Shown piece by piece: positions 8,024 through 16,813 of a stretch of DNA of 64,000 nt. Under the pieces are notes generated by a model that was given only the letters and a program-made list of their open reading frames with translations, was not told the origin of the DNA and did no database searches. Both the position numbers and the translations under genes were made by a program. Numbering within the stretch: position 1 is the stretch's first letter; each line of letters starts with the position of its first letter. Source of the stretch: Idiomarinaceae bacterium (GTDB taxonomy: Bacteria > Pseudomonadota > Gammaproteobacteria > Enterobacterales > Alteromonadaceae); contig NYWU01000030.1 in NCBI GenBank assembly GCA_002685255.1, positions 1 through 64,000 on the forward strand. Reading direction: 5' to 3'.

Positions 8024-10780
8024 TTACTCTAATCCTACAGTCCAACCTGCAGTCCAATCGTTACCTTCTTCAACTGCTCCAACGAATGTCGCGTTGTCGA
8101 AGAATGTATCGCCGCTGAGGTCTGCTGCAGTTGCGTCTGTAATGCTGAAGACACCGTTCAAAGTATCGCCTGCTGCGGCAATGCTATTACCTGCTTGACC
8201 TGTGAACCAAGTTTCCAAATTGACGTCAGTTGCGCCAAATTTAAAGTTTTCACCGTTGTCACACGCCATGACTGAGTGAGTCATTGCAATGCCACCATCT
8301 TGTAAGTGCTGCTGGCTGACCGGGCTACTCTCAACTTCTAAACATTCGCCCATGCCCGCAGGACCTGAAACGATCGTGTTATAGAACGTTGCTTTAGTAC
8401 CTTCGCGCAAGTAGATACCCTCTGAAGAGTCCTCGCCTTGGAACGTGTTTCCAATGATGGTTAAGTTCGCAATGGTTGGGTTCGACATTGGCGTTACAGC
8501 CGGATTGCTACCATCGTTGTCAGCTTCGATACCACGGTTTGCATCTGAGTTGTCAGGGTTTTGGCGGACCAATACATATTGCATCTTGCCTTGGTACCCA
8601 TTGTCCCAATCGATACTGTCATCTTGCATGTTGGTTAAAACAACATACTTGAAGTTAACCGCACCGCCGAACATTTCGATGCCATCATCTGAGTTGTTAT
8701 GAACTTGGAGGTATTCCACCTTGGTTCCTGAGCCAACACCGCCGAACGTAATACCGTTAAGTTCGTTATCCGGTGCGATTTCAAAACCACCGTTCATGAC
8801 ACGTACATACTGCAAGGTACCTGAACTATCGGTCGCATCAGTACCACCGAATACAGCACCTTCTGCCGCGCCTTCAACTTGCAATGCACAGTCAGAACCA
8901 TCAGATGGGCATTTGTTACTCGGTGCGTTACCCAAGATAACTAAGCCGCCCCACTGACCCGGCTGACCTTCGCCAGTCTCAACGTAAGCTGCGGAAGTAA
9001 ACGTGATAGGCTGTTCAACCGTACCTTCCGCCATAATGTCTGAACCACGGCTGATCACTAAGTAATCGCCACCAGTACGTCCATAAACGGTTGTACCCGG
9101 CTCAATAGTCAACGTCATTGAGTTCGCATTGTCACCACCGATGAAAACCGGTCCGCTCAATGCATAAATATTGTCCGCGCTCAGTGTTAAATCGTCCGTG
9201 TAAGAGCCCGCTAGCTGACAAGTTGTGGTAGATCCATCTACTGGGGTAATCGCTTCGGTGCCTGCTGGACAACCTGCTACAGGCGCTTCTGAACCGCCCG
9301 CAGTGACTTCACCGCCGCCAAAACCAAATGCCCAGCCTTGACGCCAATCGCTGTCACCCGGAACCGCACCAACAAAATCAACTGACTCAAAGAAGCTACC
9401 ATCAACGGTGTTCGCAACGTCTTGACCTGCACCTAATAACGGAGAGTTTGCCATGGGCTGACCGTTAGCACCTAGCATGATTGAAGTGCTGACTTGGTTG
9501 TTCGATTGCTGATTTAGGAACCAATCTTCGAGGTTTACATCGCCTGAACCGTACTTAAAGTTCTCACCATTGCTGCAAGCCATGAAAGAGTTTTCCATGG
9601 TGATAGTGCCGTCACCTAGATTGGTCTGAGATTGTGGGCTACCTTCAACTTCAAAGCATTCACCCATTTCCGAAGGACCTGTCACCACAACATTGTAAAA
9701 CTGTGCACCGGTACCCTCGCGTAAATAAATACCTTCCGAAGAGTCTTCACCTTTGAAGTTATTACCGATAATGGTTAAGTTCGCGATAGTCGGGTTAGAC
9801 ATCGGCGTTGCCGCAGGGTTACTGCCATCATTGTCTGCTTCGATACCACGGTTAGCGTCGCCACCGTTCGGATCTTGCTCAACGTAAACGTATTGCATTT
9901 TACCACGATAGCCGTTGTCCCAATCGATGCTGTCATCTTGCATGCTGGTTAATACAACGTGCTTAAAGTTGACCGTACCACCGAACATTTCGATACCGTC
10001 GTCCGCGTTACCGTGCACTTGTAAGTAGTCAACCGTCGTGCCAGAACCTACGCCACCAAATGTGATACCGTTCAATTCATTGTCAGGCGCGATTTCGAAA
10101 CCTGCGTGTTTAACAACCACGTAGCGTAACGTGCCTGAGTTATCATCGTCTTGAGAGCCGCCAAACACTGCGCCCTCTTCAGCACCTTCAACTTGCAATG
10201 CGCAGTCGGAGCCATCTGCTGGGCATTTGTTGCTTGATGCATTACCTAAGATAACCAAGCCGCCCCATTGGCCAGCGCCTGTTTCTTCGCCCACCACATC
10301 TTGTGATGATGTAAAGATAATGGGCGCATCAGAGGTGCCGTCTGCCATGATTTTTGAGCCGCGGCTTACAACCAAGTAATCATTACCCTGACGACCAAAT
10401 ACCACAGTACCCGGCTCAATGGTCAATGTTGCTGAATTCGCGTTGTCACCACCGACAAAGGTAGGTCCGTCGATAGCATACATAACTGTTGTGCCATCAC
10501 TTTTGCTGTTCACTAAGGTTGTGTCAGCGGTAATGCGTCCTGAGATGACTTGAACTTGTACTTCTTCGCCGAGCGCTTCTGACGCTGCTAACGATAGTGA
10601 ACCACTGGCTGTACCTGGCAAGTCAGCGCCCGTATCACCGCCGTTGTTACCACCATTGTCACCACCATTATCTGGCTGCTGTACTTCAGCACCCGAATTG
10701 ATATTGATGTCGCCACCGCAACCAGCAAGCGCTAACGCTGCTGCGATCGCAGATGCTTTGAACAAAGAATTCAGATTCAT
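8024..10780 (-). CDS. Surface lipoprotein with two tandem beta-helix-like halves
   Basis: The 918-residue protein has a lipoprotein signal ending LALAGC (Cys21) and a Gly/Asn/Asp-rich linker (about 37-55). Two homologous units follow at about 101-487 and 539-917. Each contains the series GGDNANSxTLTIEPGT, QWGGLVILGN, NKCPxDGSDCALQVEG, APDNELNGITFGGVGSGT, DDGIEMFGG, QDDSIDWDNGY and SNPTIANLTIIGN. Each unit repeats cysteine pairs and Asp-rich turns, suggesting parallel beta-helix folds with bound cations. Proteins with these motifs are widespread but to my knowledge uncharacterised. It is the first gene of a unit with a TonB receptor and may capture ligand for it (inference). GGGAGA precedes the ATG. 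Confidence 0.8.
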   Translation of the reverse strand: MNLNSLFKASAIAAALALAGCGGDININSGAEVQQPDNGGDNGGNNGGDTGADLPGTASGSLSLAASEALGEEVQVQVISGRITADTTLVNSKSDGTTVMYAIDGPTFVGGDNANSATLTIEPGTVVFGRQGNDYLVVSRGSKIMADGTSDAPIIFTSSQDVVGEETGAGQWGGLVILGNASSNKCPADGSDCALQVEGAEEGAVFGGSQDDDNSGTLRYVVVKHAGFEIAPDNELNGITFGGVGSGTTVDYLQVHGNADDGIEMFGGTVNFKHVVLTSMQDDSIDWDNGYRGKMQYVYVEQDPNGGDANRGIEADNDGSNPAATPMSNPTIANLTIIGNNFKGEDSSEGIYLREGTGAQFYNVVVTGPSEMGECFEVEGSPQSQTNLGDGTITMENSFMACSNGENFKYGSGDVNLEDWFLNQQSNNQVSTSIMLGANGQPMANSPLLGAGQDVANTVDGSFFESVDFVGAVPGDSDWRQGWAFGFGGGEVTAGGSEAPVAGCPAGTEAITPVDGSTTTCQLAGSYTDDLTLSADNIYALSGPVFIGGDNANSMTLTIEPGTTVYGRTGGDYLVISRGSDIMAEGTVEQPITFTSAAYVETGEGQPGQWGGLVILGNAPSNKCPSDGSDCALQVEGAAEGAVFGGTDATDSSGTLQYVRVMNGGFEIAPDNELNGITFGGVGSGTKVEYLQVHNNSDDGIEMFGGAVNFKYVVLTNMQDDSIDWDNGYQGKMQYVLVRQNPDNSDANRGIEADNDGSNPAVTPMSNPTIANLTIIGNTFQGEDSSEGIYLREGTKATFYNTIVSGPAGMGECLEVESSPVSQQHLQDGGIAMTHSVMACDNGENFKFGATDVNLETWFTGQAGNSIAAAGDTLNGVFSITDATAADLSGDTFFDNATFVGAVEEGNDWTAGWTVGLE

Positions 10781-10828
10781 TGGGTTCTCCCGACTTGGAT
10801 GTTATCCATAGGTTAAAAGTCGAGGAGA

Positions 10829-10834
10829 ATGGTA
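10829..10834 (-). promoter_or_regulatory. -10 element of the PhoB-type promoter
   Basis: On the minus strand TACCAT lies ten bases after the PhoB box, matching TATAAT at four of six positions. PhoB-activated promoters typically have the box in place of a -35 element at this distance. It would give a leader of about 45 bases before the lipoprotein start codon. Confidence 0.5.
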
Positions 10835-10844
10835 GGGAGCTAGC

Positions 10845-10862
10845 GTGACAAATTTGTGACAA
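10845..10862 (-). promoter_or_regulatory. PhoB box upstream of the lipoprotein/TonB receptor unit
   Basis: The minus strand reads TTGTCAC-AAAT-TTGTCAC: two direct heptamers spaced by four A/T bases, an 11-base period. This is the architecture of the Pho box (consensus CTGTCAT-AAAT-CTGTCAT), with the TGTCA core intact in both units. A -10-like element follows at the usual distance. A weaker divergent half-match, CTGTCAT-CAAA-TCTTCAT, lies at 10870-10887 on the plus strand. The binding protein is inferred; phoB is not in the window. Confidence 0.65.
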
Positions 10863-10925
10863 TTGCAAGCTGTCATCAAATCTTCATATTAGAGTAACTC
10901 AACTGCAATGTACGAAGTTAAGTTA

Positions 10926-10947
10926 ATGGGCTGCTTTTACAGCCCAT
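10926..10947 (-). terminator. Hairpin at the end of the arginine operon
   Basis: ATGGGCTG and CAGCCCAT form an 8-base-pair stem that spans the argH stop codon (10937-10939). Only a loosely T-rich stretch follows on the transcribed strand, so it is a weak terminator candidate. Confidence 0.4.
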
Positions 10948-12766
10948 ATTCCATCGCAATTTCATCGCAACAGTGTTTCTTAGGGCACAACTCACAGTCT
11001 TTCATTACCTTTTCTGGTAACTGTGCTTTATCGCACAGCGTAAAGCCTTGCTGCTTAAAAAAGTCAGGCACACGGGTCAACACAATCACGCGCTTTAATC
11101 GGATCTGACGCGCTTTCTGACACAAATGCTCAACCAACATACGACCTTGACCTCGCACCTGGCTTTGTGGATTGACTCCCAACGAACGTATCTCAGCTAA
11201 GCCCGTGGTATAGATATAGAGCGAAGCACACCCAGTGACTTTGCCATCGACTTCAGACACGGCAAATTCATTGATTGAGTGCACAATATCATCTTTGGCT
11301 CGTGGCAGGTTTTCGCCGGCACCCGCCCAATGACCGACCAAGCCGACAATCGCATCAATATCATCCAGCGTAGCATCACGAACCTTAATACGCAGACCTT
11401 GCTGAAGCTTCTTAAGCGCAGCTTGTGTCTGTTCAATGCTGGTGCCCCCGAGTGCATTTCGTTTTGCCAATAGCGCTTCAATGCTCAACCATTCATAAAC
11501 GTCAGGCATAATCACCGAATGCACTGCTTGCAAAGTACTGAGAGGCAAATCTTCGAGCGGTTGCTGGTGCTTAAGCGCTAACTGCACGCATTCCCCTACC
11601 ACTTCATGCGCGGTACGAAATGGAACGCCTTTGCTAACCAAATAATCAGCAAGCTCAGTCGCATTTGAATAGCCGCCCTTCGCTGCTTTTAGCGCCCTTG
11701 GCTGATTGACAGTGAGGCCGTTCACGCATTGCTGTGCAATATCGATAGAGGCTCCCCACTGGGTATAGCTGGCAAACAAGCCCTCTTTGTCTTCTTGCAT
11801 GTCTTTGTTGTACGCCAACGGGAGTGCTTTCAATGTCATCAACAGTCCCACTTGCGCGCCAACTACACGTCCCGACTTGCCGCGAATAAGTTCAAGCGCA
11901 TCGGGATTCTTTTTCTGGGGCATCAGTGACGAGCCGCTGCTCACATCATCGGCTAATTCAACAAACCCCGCTTCACCACTGGCATAAAAAATTAAATCTT
12001 CAGCCATGCGTGAAAGGTGAATCATCGACAGTGAAGCCACCGATAGCAGTTCGACAATAAAATCGCGATCGGATACGGCATCTAAACTGTTCGCCGCCGG
12101 CGCGCTAAACCCCAAACGAAGCGCTAAGTCCGTTCGATCGATCGGATAAGCCGTACCCGCTAGAGCGCCCGATCCGAGTGGACACACGTTGATACGCGCT
12201 AACGCATCTTTTAACCGTGCCTGATCACGCTTAAACATCTCAACATAGGCTAAGCACCAATGCGAAAATAGTACCGGTTGTGCGCGTTGCAAATGCGTAT
12301 ATCCAGGAATCACCGTTGTTGCCTCGCGCTCGGCCAAATTGGCCAGCGCTGCAATCAATTGTTCGAGTCGCTGCCACTGGGTCTCTACCTGCGCTCGGCA
12401 CCACAGTCGAATATCGGTGGCGACTTGGTCATTACGGCTACGACCTGTATGCAGTTTTTTACCCAGATCGCCAATGCGTTCGATCAGCTGACGTTCAATA
12501 AAGGCGTGAATGTCCTCATCACCCGCCACCGCGACATCACCTAAGCACCCACTCCAGTGTTGTAAAATGTCATGCAATGCATGCTGTATATGGCTGTACT
12601 CATCGGTCGTTAAAACGCCCACCTGTTGCAGCGATTGCGCCCAAGCAATACTGCCCCGAATATCAAACTCAAGCAGTACACAGTCAAATGGCAGAGAGTC
12701 ATTAAACTGCTGAAAAGCTTGGCTGGGAGGCGCACTAAACCGGCCTCCCCAAAGTCCGTTGGTCAT
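10937..12766 (-). CDS. argH: Argininosuccinate lyase fused to N-acetylglutamate synthase domain, ArgH(A)
   Basis: Residues 1 to about 460 form an argininosuccinate lyase (start [10 protein letters not shown]; signature [19 protein letters not shown]). Residues about 462-609 form a GNAT acetyltransferase with the acetyl-CoA loop [10 protein letters not shown] and a Cys-rich end, [10 protein letters not shown]. The lyase makes arginine and fumarate; the GNAT part makes N-acetylglutamate, the first step of the pathway, and a separate argA is not seen here. Such fusions are known from marine gammaproteobacteria. The ATG at 12766 is preferred over the GTG at 12772 because GGGGG lies six bases before it and overlaps the GTG. 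The gene closes the argCBFGH operon. Confidence 0.93.
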   Translation of the reverse strand: MTNGLWGGRFSAPPSQAFQQFNDSLPFDCVLLEFDIRGSIAWAQSLQQVGVLTTDEYSHIQHALHDILQHWSGCLGDVAVAGDEDIHAFIERQLIERIGDLGKKLHTGRSRNDQVATDIRLWCRAQVETQWQRLEQLIAALANLAEREATTVIPGYTHLQRAQPVLFSHWCLAYVEMFKRDQARLKDALARINVCPLGSGALAGTAYPIDRTDLALRLGFSAPAANSLDAVSDRDFIVELLSVASLSMIHLSRMAEDLIFYASGEAGFVELADDVSSGSSLMPQKKNPDALELIRGKSGRVVGAQVGLLMTLKALPLAYNKDMQEDKEGLFASYTQWGASIDIAQQCVNGLTVNQPRALKAAKGGYSNATELADYLVSKGVPFRTAHEVVGECVQLALKHQQPLEDLPLSTLQAVHSVIMPDVYEWLSIEALLAKRNALGGTSIEQTQAALKKLQQGLRIKVRDATLDDIDAIVGLVGHWAGAGENLPRAKDDIVHSINEFAVSEVDGKVTGCASLYIYTTGLAEIRSLGVNPQSQVRGQGRMLVEHLCQKARQIRLKRVIVLTRVPDFFKQQGFTLCDKAQLPEKVMKDCELCPKKHCCDEIAMEYGL

Positions 12767-12775
12767 GTTCACCCC

Positions 12776-13978
12776 CTACACTTTTGCCGCTTGTTTTAAC
12801 GCGCGGATACGGCTCGATAATGAATAGAGGCGAATAAAGCCTGCGGCATGCTTTTGGTCATAAACATTATCGGCACCGAAGGTGGCAAACGCCTCGCTGT
12901 AAAGAGAATAAGGAGAACACTTTTGCGTGACAGTAACATTACCTTTATAGAGCTTAATCACGACTTCACCGGTTGCCACTTGGTTCAGACTTTCGGCTGC
13001 CGCTAACACCGATGCTTGGTTAGGGGTAAACCAACGCCCATCGTAAAGCAACTGCGCAAATTGCTCGCTTAACTGTGTTTTCCATGAGCGCGTCATTTTA
13101 TCGAGCACCAACTCATCAATGCCACGTAAAGCGTACATCATGATGGTCCCCCCCGGCGTTTCATAACAGCCACGGCTTTTCATACCCACTAGACGATTCT
13201 CGACAATATCAACGCGACCAATACCATGTTTCGCACCTAGTTTGTTCAGTTGTTCGAGGCATTTCAGAGGCGACAACGCTTCACCATTAACACTCACCAC
13301 AGCGCCTTGCTCAATCGCTAGACTGATATACTCAGGTTCATCGGGTGCTTGTTCAGGTGAGCAAGTCAATGTCCAGACTTCATCACTCGGTTCACACCAA
13401 GGATCTTCAAGCTCACCTCCCTCATGTGAGATATGCCACGCGTTGGCATCGCGACTATAGATTTTCTTGAGTGACGCAGAGCAGGGAATATTACGCTCTG
13501 CAAGATAAGCAAGTAAGCTCTCCCGACTACTTAAGTCCCACTCACGCCATGGCGCGATTACCGTCAGATCAGGCGCCAGCGCGGCGTAGCAAGACTCAAA
13601 GCGGATCTGGTCATTACCTTTGCCGGTGCACCCATGAGCCAAAGCATCCGCATTGACTTTGCGCGCCAATTCGACTTGCGCCTTAGCGATTACCGGGCGA
13701 GCCATCGCCGTGCCAAGTAAATAGGTCTGTTCGTATACGGCACCGGTTTTCAAGCTCGGGTAAATGTAATCGGCAGCAAACTCATCCTTAAGATCAACAA
13801 CATGGCATTCGCTAGCACCCGAGGCTTTTGCTTTTGCTTCCACACCTTCAAGTTCTTCTGCCCCCTGCCCCACGTCGGCGACAAAAGCCACCACTTCACA
13901 GCCATAATTTTCACGCAACCAAGGCACAATGACGGATGTATCTAAACCACCAGAATAAGCCAATACTACTTTGTTCAT
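12776..13978 (-). CDS. argG: Argininosuccinate synthase
   Basis: The 400-residue enzyme condenses citrulline and aspartate with ATP. The N-terminal P-loop-type motif [10 protein letters not shown] is at residues 7-16. The conserved [13 protein letters not shown] and the C-terminal [15 protein letters not shown] match the type I synthase family at normal length. It lies 10 bases after argF and 9 bases before the argH ATG, within one operon under the ArgR site at 16753. Confidence 0.96.
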   Translation of the reverse strand: MNKVVLAYSGGLDTSVIVPWLRENYGCEVVAFVADVGQGAEELEGVEAKAKASGASECHVVDLKDEFAADYIYPSLKTGAVYEQTYLLGTAMARPVIAKAQVELARKVNADALAHGCTGKGNDQIRFESCYAALAPDLTVIAPWREWDLSSRESLLAYLAERNIPCSASLKKIYSRDANAWHISHEGGELEDPWCEPSDEVWTLTCSPEQAPDEPEYISLAIEQGAVVSVNGEALSPLKCLEQLNKLGAKHGIGRVDIVENRLVGMKSRGCYETPGGTIMMYALRGIDELVLDKMTRSWKTQLSEQFAQLLYDGRWFTPNQASVLAAAESLNQVATGEVVIKLYKGNVTVTQKCSPYSLYSEAFATFGADNVYDQKHAAGFIRLYSLSSRIRALKQAAKV

Positions 13979-13988
13979 TGTTTGCTCC

Positions 13989-14921
13989 TTAGCTCGCGTG
14001 TTGCAGGGTCAGTGTGTTTTTAGGGTTAAGTAAAAGATGAAGCAACGCATTTTGCGCAAATAGCCGATTTTCTGCCTGCTTAAGACATAGTGAATCGTCG
14101 CTATCCATTACTTCAGAAGTGATTTCGTAATCGCGATGGGCGGGCTGACAGTGCATCACTGCACTCGCACCGAGCCGTTTAATGAGTGCCGCGTTCACTT
14201 GATATGGCATAAACGTAGCTTTGACGTCATCAAGGCTTTGCTGTTGCCCCATCGAAACCCAAGTATCGGTATAAACAACGTCGCTCTGCACACAGGCCTC
14301 AGGATCATGAACCTGCTTAACGGAACCGATCCCGGCTTGATTAAGTTGATCAATATCCGTCGCGCTGAGACCATGACCGACAGGGGTTACTAAAGTGACA
14401 TGCATGCCGAGTAGACAACCATAAAGTGCCAGCGAACGCGCCACGTTGTTACCGTCTCCCCAGTAGCTCAACGCTTTACCACTCACATCACCATAATGCT
14501 CGACCAATGTAAGACTGTCAGCTAAGGCTTGGCAGGGATGAAACTGATCGCAAAGGCTATTAATCACCGGCACAGAGGCATGCTTAGCCAACTCTTGTAA
14601 GGTTGCATGGTGATTCACCCGTGCCACAATAGCATCGCACCAACATGAGAGGTTTTTTGCGTAATCCGCGATGGTTTCGCGTTGCCCGAGTTGGCCGTTT
14701 TGCTCGTCGAGGTAAACGCAATGGCCACCTAAGCGTTGGATGCCCACATCAAGAGATAGCCGTGTACGCAAACTAGGCTTTTCAAACAACGTCACGATGC
14801 TTTTTCCAGCTAGACTCTGAGTAAATTTTTGCGGCTGTAACTTTTGCTCAATAGCCGTATCTATCAACTGTATCAGTTGGCTTTGGGTAAGCTCATTACC
14901 CGTTAAAAAATGTGTGTTCAT
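13989..14921 (-). CDS. argF: Ornithine carbamoyltransferase
   Basis: The 310-residue protein transfers the carbamoyl group to ornithine to give citrulline. The carbamoyl-phosphate motif reads FEKPSLRTR (usually S-T-R-T-R), [11 protein letters not shown] is standard, and the SMG loop [10 protein letters not shown] points to ornithine rather than acetylornithine. The ornithine-binding motif is HCQPAHRD where most family members have HCLPAHRG. These are seen directly; whether they change activity is unknown. The gene lies between argB and argG in the operon, 22 bases after argB. Confidence 0.92.
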   Translation of the reverse strand: MNTHFLTGNELTQSQLIQLIDTAIEQKLQPQKFTQSLAGKSIVTLFEKPSLRTRLSLDVGIQRLGGHCVYLDEQNGQLGQRETIADYAKNLSCWCDAIVARVNHHATLQELAKHASVPVINSLCDQFHPCQALADSLTLVEHYGDVSGKALSYWGDGNNVARSLALYGCLLGMHVTLVTPVGHGLSATDIDQLNQAGIGSVKQVHDPEACVQSDVVYTDTWVSMGQQQSLDDVKATFMPYQVNAALIKRLGASAVMHCQPAHRDYEITSEVMDSDDSLCLKQAENRLFAQNALLHLLLNPKNTLTLQHAS

Positions 14922-14943
14922 ACGAATCTCGAATATTAAAAAA

Positions 14944-15687
14944 CTAAGGGTTAATCAGTGTGCCGGAGTGATGACGGGTGTCGCACGAACACCCGCAGAT
15001 TCGCACTTGTTTTTGTAGGAATTGAGCAACGTTTAGCGCCTGCTCTACTTTAAGTCGCATGCCACCCATGAGAGTGCCCGACTGGATAAGCCGTTCGATA
15101 CTGTCACTATCGAGTTGCGCGATAGGTTGTTGTTGGTCGTCAAGCACCGCGGGGACGTCGCTGACAAAGGTCAACGGCGCTGACAGCGCTTTAGCGAGTC
15201 CCGCTGCTGCCTCGTCAGCGTTTACATTGAGCCATTGTCCTTGACTATCAAACCCGACGCAGCTCACGATAGGTAGGTGCTTCTGTTCTAATAACGTCAG
15301 TAATAACTCACTCACTTCAAAGGGCTCAATACAGTGACCCGTCATACCCAGTTCAGGTTGCCCTTGCTGCACAGCCAGACCCGTTTCAAACAATGTCAGT
15401 CCAACTGGCTTAAGTCCTTGCTGAATCGCCATGCCGAGCAGCTGCTTATTCACTGTGCCCGCGAGTGCCCCCACAATAAGCGGCATTTGCTCTGCCATAC
15501 TGACGCGTAAACCGTGATACTTAACAACTGACAGATTCAACTTGGCAAACAAGTCGTCAACCTGCTGGCCACCGCCATGAACGATAAGCGTGGGCTCTAA
15601 GTTTTGTTGCTGAGCAATATGTTGAAATAACGTCGTTAAACCTTGCGGATCATCAAGTACACGCCCACCGAGTTTGATGACATTCAT
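14944..15687 (-). CDS. argB: Acetylglutamate kinase
   Basis: A kinase of 247 residues with the amino-acid-kinase fold. The N-terminal lysine motif IKLGGRVL lacks any leader, VHGGGQQVD binds substrate, and NVNADEAAAGLAKAL and GGMRLKVEQA are typical. It phosphorylates N-acetylglutamate, the second step of the pathway. The short N-terminus lacks the helix that forms hexamers in arginine-inhibited kinases, so it is probably the E. coli-like dimeric type (inference). Its ATG overlaps the end of argC by four bases, implying translational coupling. Confidence 0.94.
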   Translation of the reverse strand: MNVIKLGGRVLDDPQGLTTLFQHIAQQQNLEPTLIVHGGGQQVDDLFAKLNLSVVKYHGLRVSMAEQMPLIVGALAGTVNKQLLGMAIQQGLKPVGLTLFETGLAVQQGQPELGMTGHCIEPFEVSELLLTLLEQKHLPIVSCVGFDSQGQWLNVNADEAAAGLAKALSAPLTFVSDVPAVLDDQQQPIAQLDSDSIERLIQSGTLMGGMRLKVEQALNVAQFLQKQVRICGCSCDTRHHSGTLINP

Positions 15688-16721
15688 AGCGGTACGCCCT
15701 CCTCACTCGGTAAACCTAACTTTAAGTTAAAGCATTGCAGAGCCTGACTCGAAGCGCCTTTGAGCAAGTTATCAATGGCACTGAAGATCACCAATGCGTT
15801 ACCATTCAAATGCCAGCCGATATGACACCGGCCGCTATTGACCACATCGCTCAGTGCCGGATATTCACCCTCAGCTATGTGAACGAGGGCGCTGGTTTGA
15901 TACACGTCGAAAACTGATTTTAATTGCGCCTGAGAAGGTGCTTCACTGAATTGAATAGTAATGGTCGCAAGTATGCCCCGTTTAAAGTCACCTAAGTGAG
16001 GCAAAAACAGCGTATTCAGTCCACTGTAGTAATCAATTTCTGGCTGATGACGGTGAACACCAGCCTTGTAGCCTTGTAGCGATAACTCGGCGGCTTGGGT
16101 TTTGAGGCTTACGGAACGACCCGCGCCGGTCACGCCTGACACCGCGTTAATGACGATATGATTTATTTGGTGGTTAAACACTGCAAGCGGTTTGAGCGCC
16201 AGCAGGCTAGCGGTGGGATAACAGCCCGGCACAGCTATCCAGCGGGCATTATCAAACCCTTCATCTAGCCATTCCGCTAATCCATAAACTGCTTTGGCCA
16301 ATGCCTCAGATGCTGGGTGTTCAAAGCCATAAAAGTGCGGATATAAGTCTGCAGTGGGCAACCGGAAGCCGCCTGACAAGTCAAACACGGTTGCCGTTAG
16401 CTGACTCAGCTGGGCATACCATTGGCAGCTCACTTCGTGCGAGGTACATAAGAACACGGCATCGGCATTAGCCAAAGCATCCGTAACCGTGCCTACGGGC
16501 AAACCGAGTAAAGGTAGATCAACACGCCCCTTAAAACGTGGGTAAAGCTGAGCAATAAACTTATCACGATCATGACTCTGCTCAGATACATATAGCGTCA
16601 GCTCGCCGACAAGCCGGTGATCATTTAACAATGACACTAACTCGGCGCCCGCGTAACCACTGGCACCGATGACCACTACATTCTGGAGTGAATATTTTTT
16701 TGCTGACTGCTTTCTTTCCAT
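15684..16721 (-). CDS. argC: N-acetyl-gamma-glutamyl-phosphate reductase
   Basis: The 345-residue NADPH-dependent reductase makes N-acetylglutamate semialdehyde. It has the Rossmann start VVIGASGYAGAELVSLL and the active-site cysteine in AVPGCYPTAS. GVTGAGRSVS and PHLGDFKRG are typical family motifs. It is the first gene of the minus-strand argCBFGH operon and is read from the divergent control region that carries the ArgR box. A lysine-rich N-terminal extension of about 12 residues precedes the Rossmann strand; the ATG at 16721 is the only nearby ATG. Confidence 0.94.
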   Translation of the reverse strand: MERKQSAKKYSLQNVVVIGASGYAGAELVSLLNDHRLVGELTLYVSEQSHDRDKFIAQLYPRFKGRVDLPLLGLPVGTVTDALANADAVFLCTSHEVSCQWYAQLSQLTATVFDLSGGFRLPTADLYPHFYGFEHPASEALAKAVYGLAEWLDEGFDNARWIAVPGCYPTASLLALKPLAVFNHQINHIVINAVSGVTGAGRSVSLKTQAAELSLQGYKAGVHRHQPEIDYYSGLNTLFLPHLGDFKRGILATITIQFSEAPSQAQLKSVFDVYQTSALVHIAEGEYPALSDVVNSGRCHIGWHLNGNALVIFSAIDNLLKGASSQALQCFNLKLGLPSEEGVPL

Positions 16722-16750
16722 CTCAAAGTCTGCTTACTTATTTGCATCTG

Positions 16751-16787
16751 GCTGAATTTGTATTCAGACTAACTAAATAAATATATT
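16751..16787. promoter_or_regulatory. ArgR operator between argC and argE
   Basis: TGAATTTGTATTCA at 16753-16766 matches the ARG-box core (TGAAT, four A/T-rich bases, ATTCA) in all ten fixed positions. A weaker second box at 16774-16787, TAAATAAATATATT, sits at the 21-base period usual for paired ARG boxes but matches only about six of ten fixed positions. The 92-base divergent region would let arginine-bound ArgR repress both argCBFGH and argE. Binding is inferred. Confidence 0.8.
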
Positions 16788-16813
16788 TATGCAACTTTTA
16801 TGGATAATTATCT

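Noticed and set aside
10845-10862. CRP site or simple palindromic operator instead of a PhoB box
   Set aside because: Only a 10-base palindrome (ACAAATTTGT) exists and TGTGA/TCACA halves do not have the CRP spacing, whereas two direct TGTCAC units at an 11-base period fit PhoB well.
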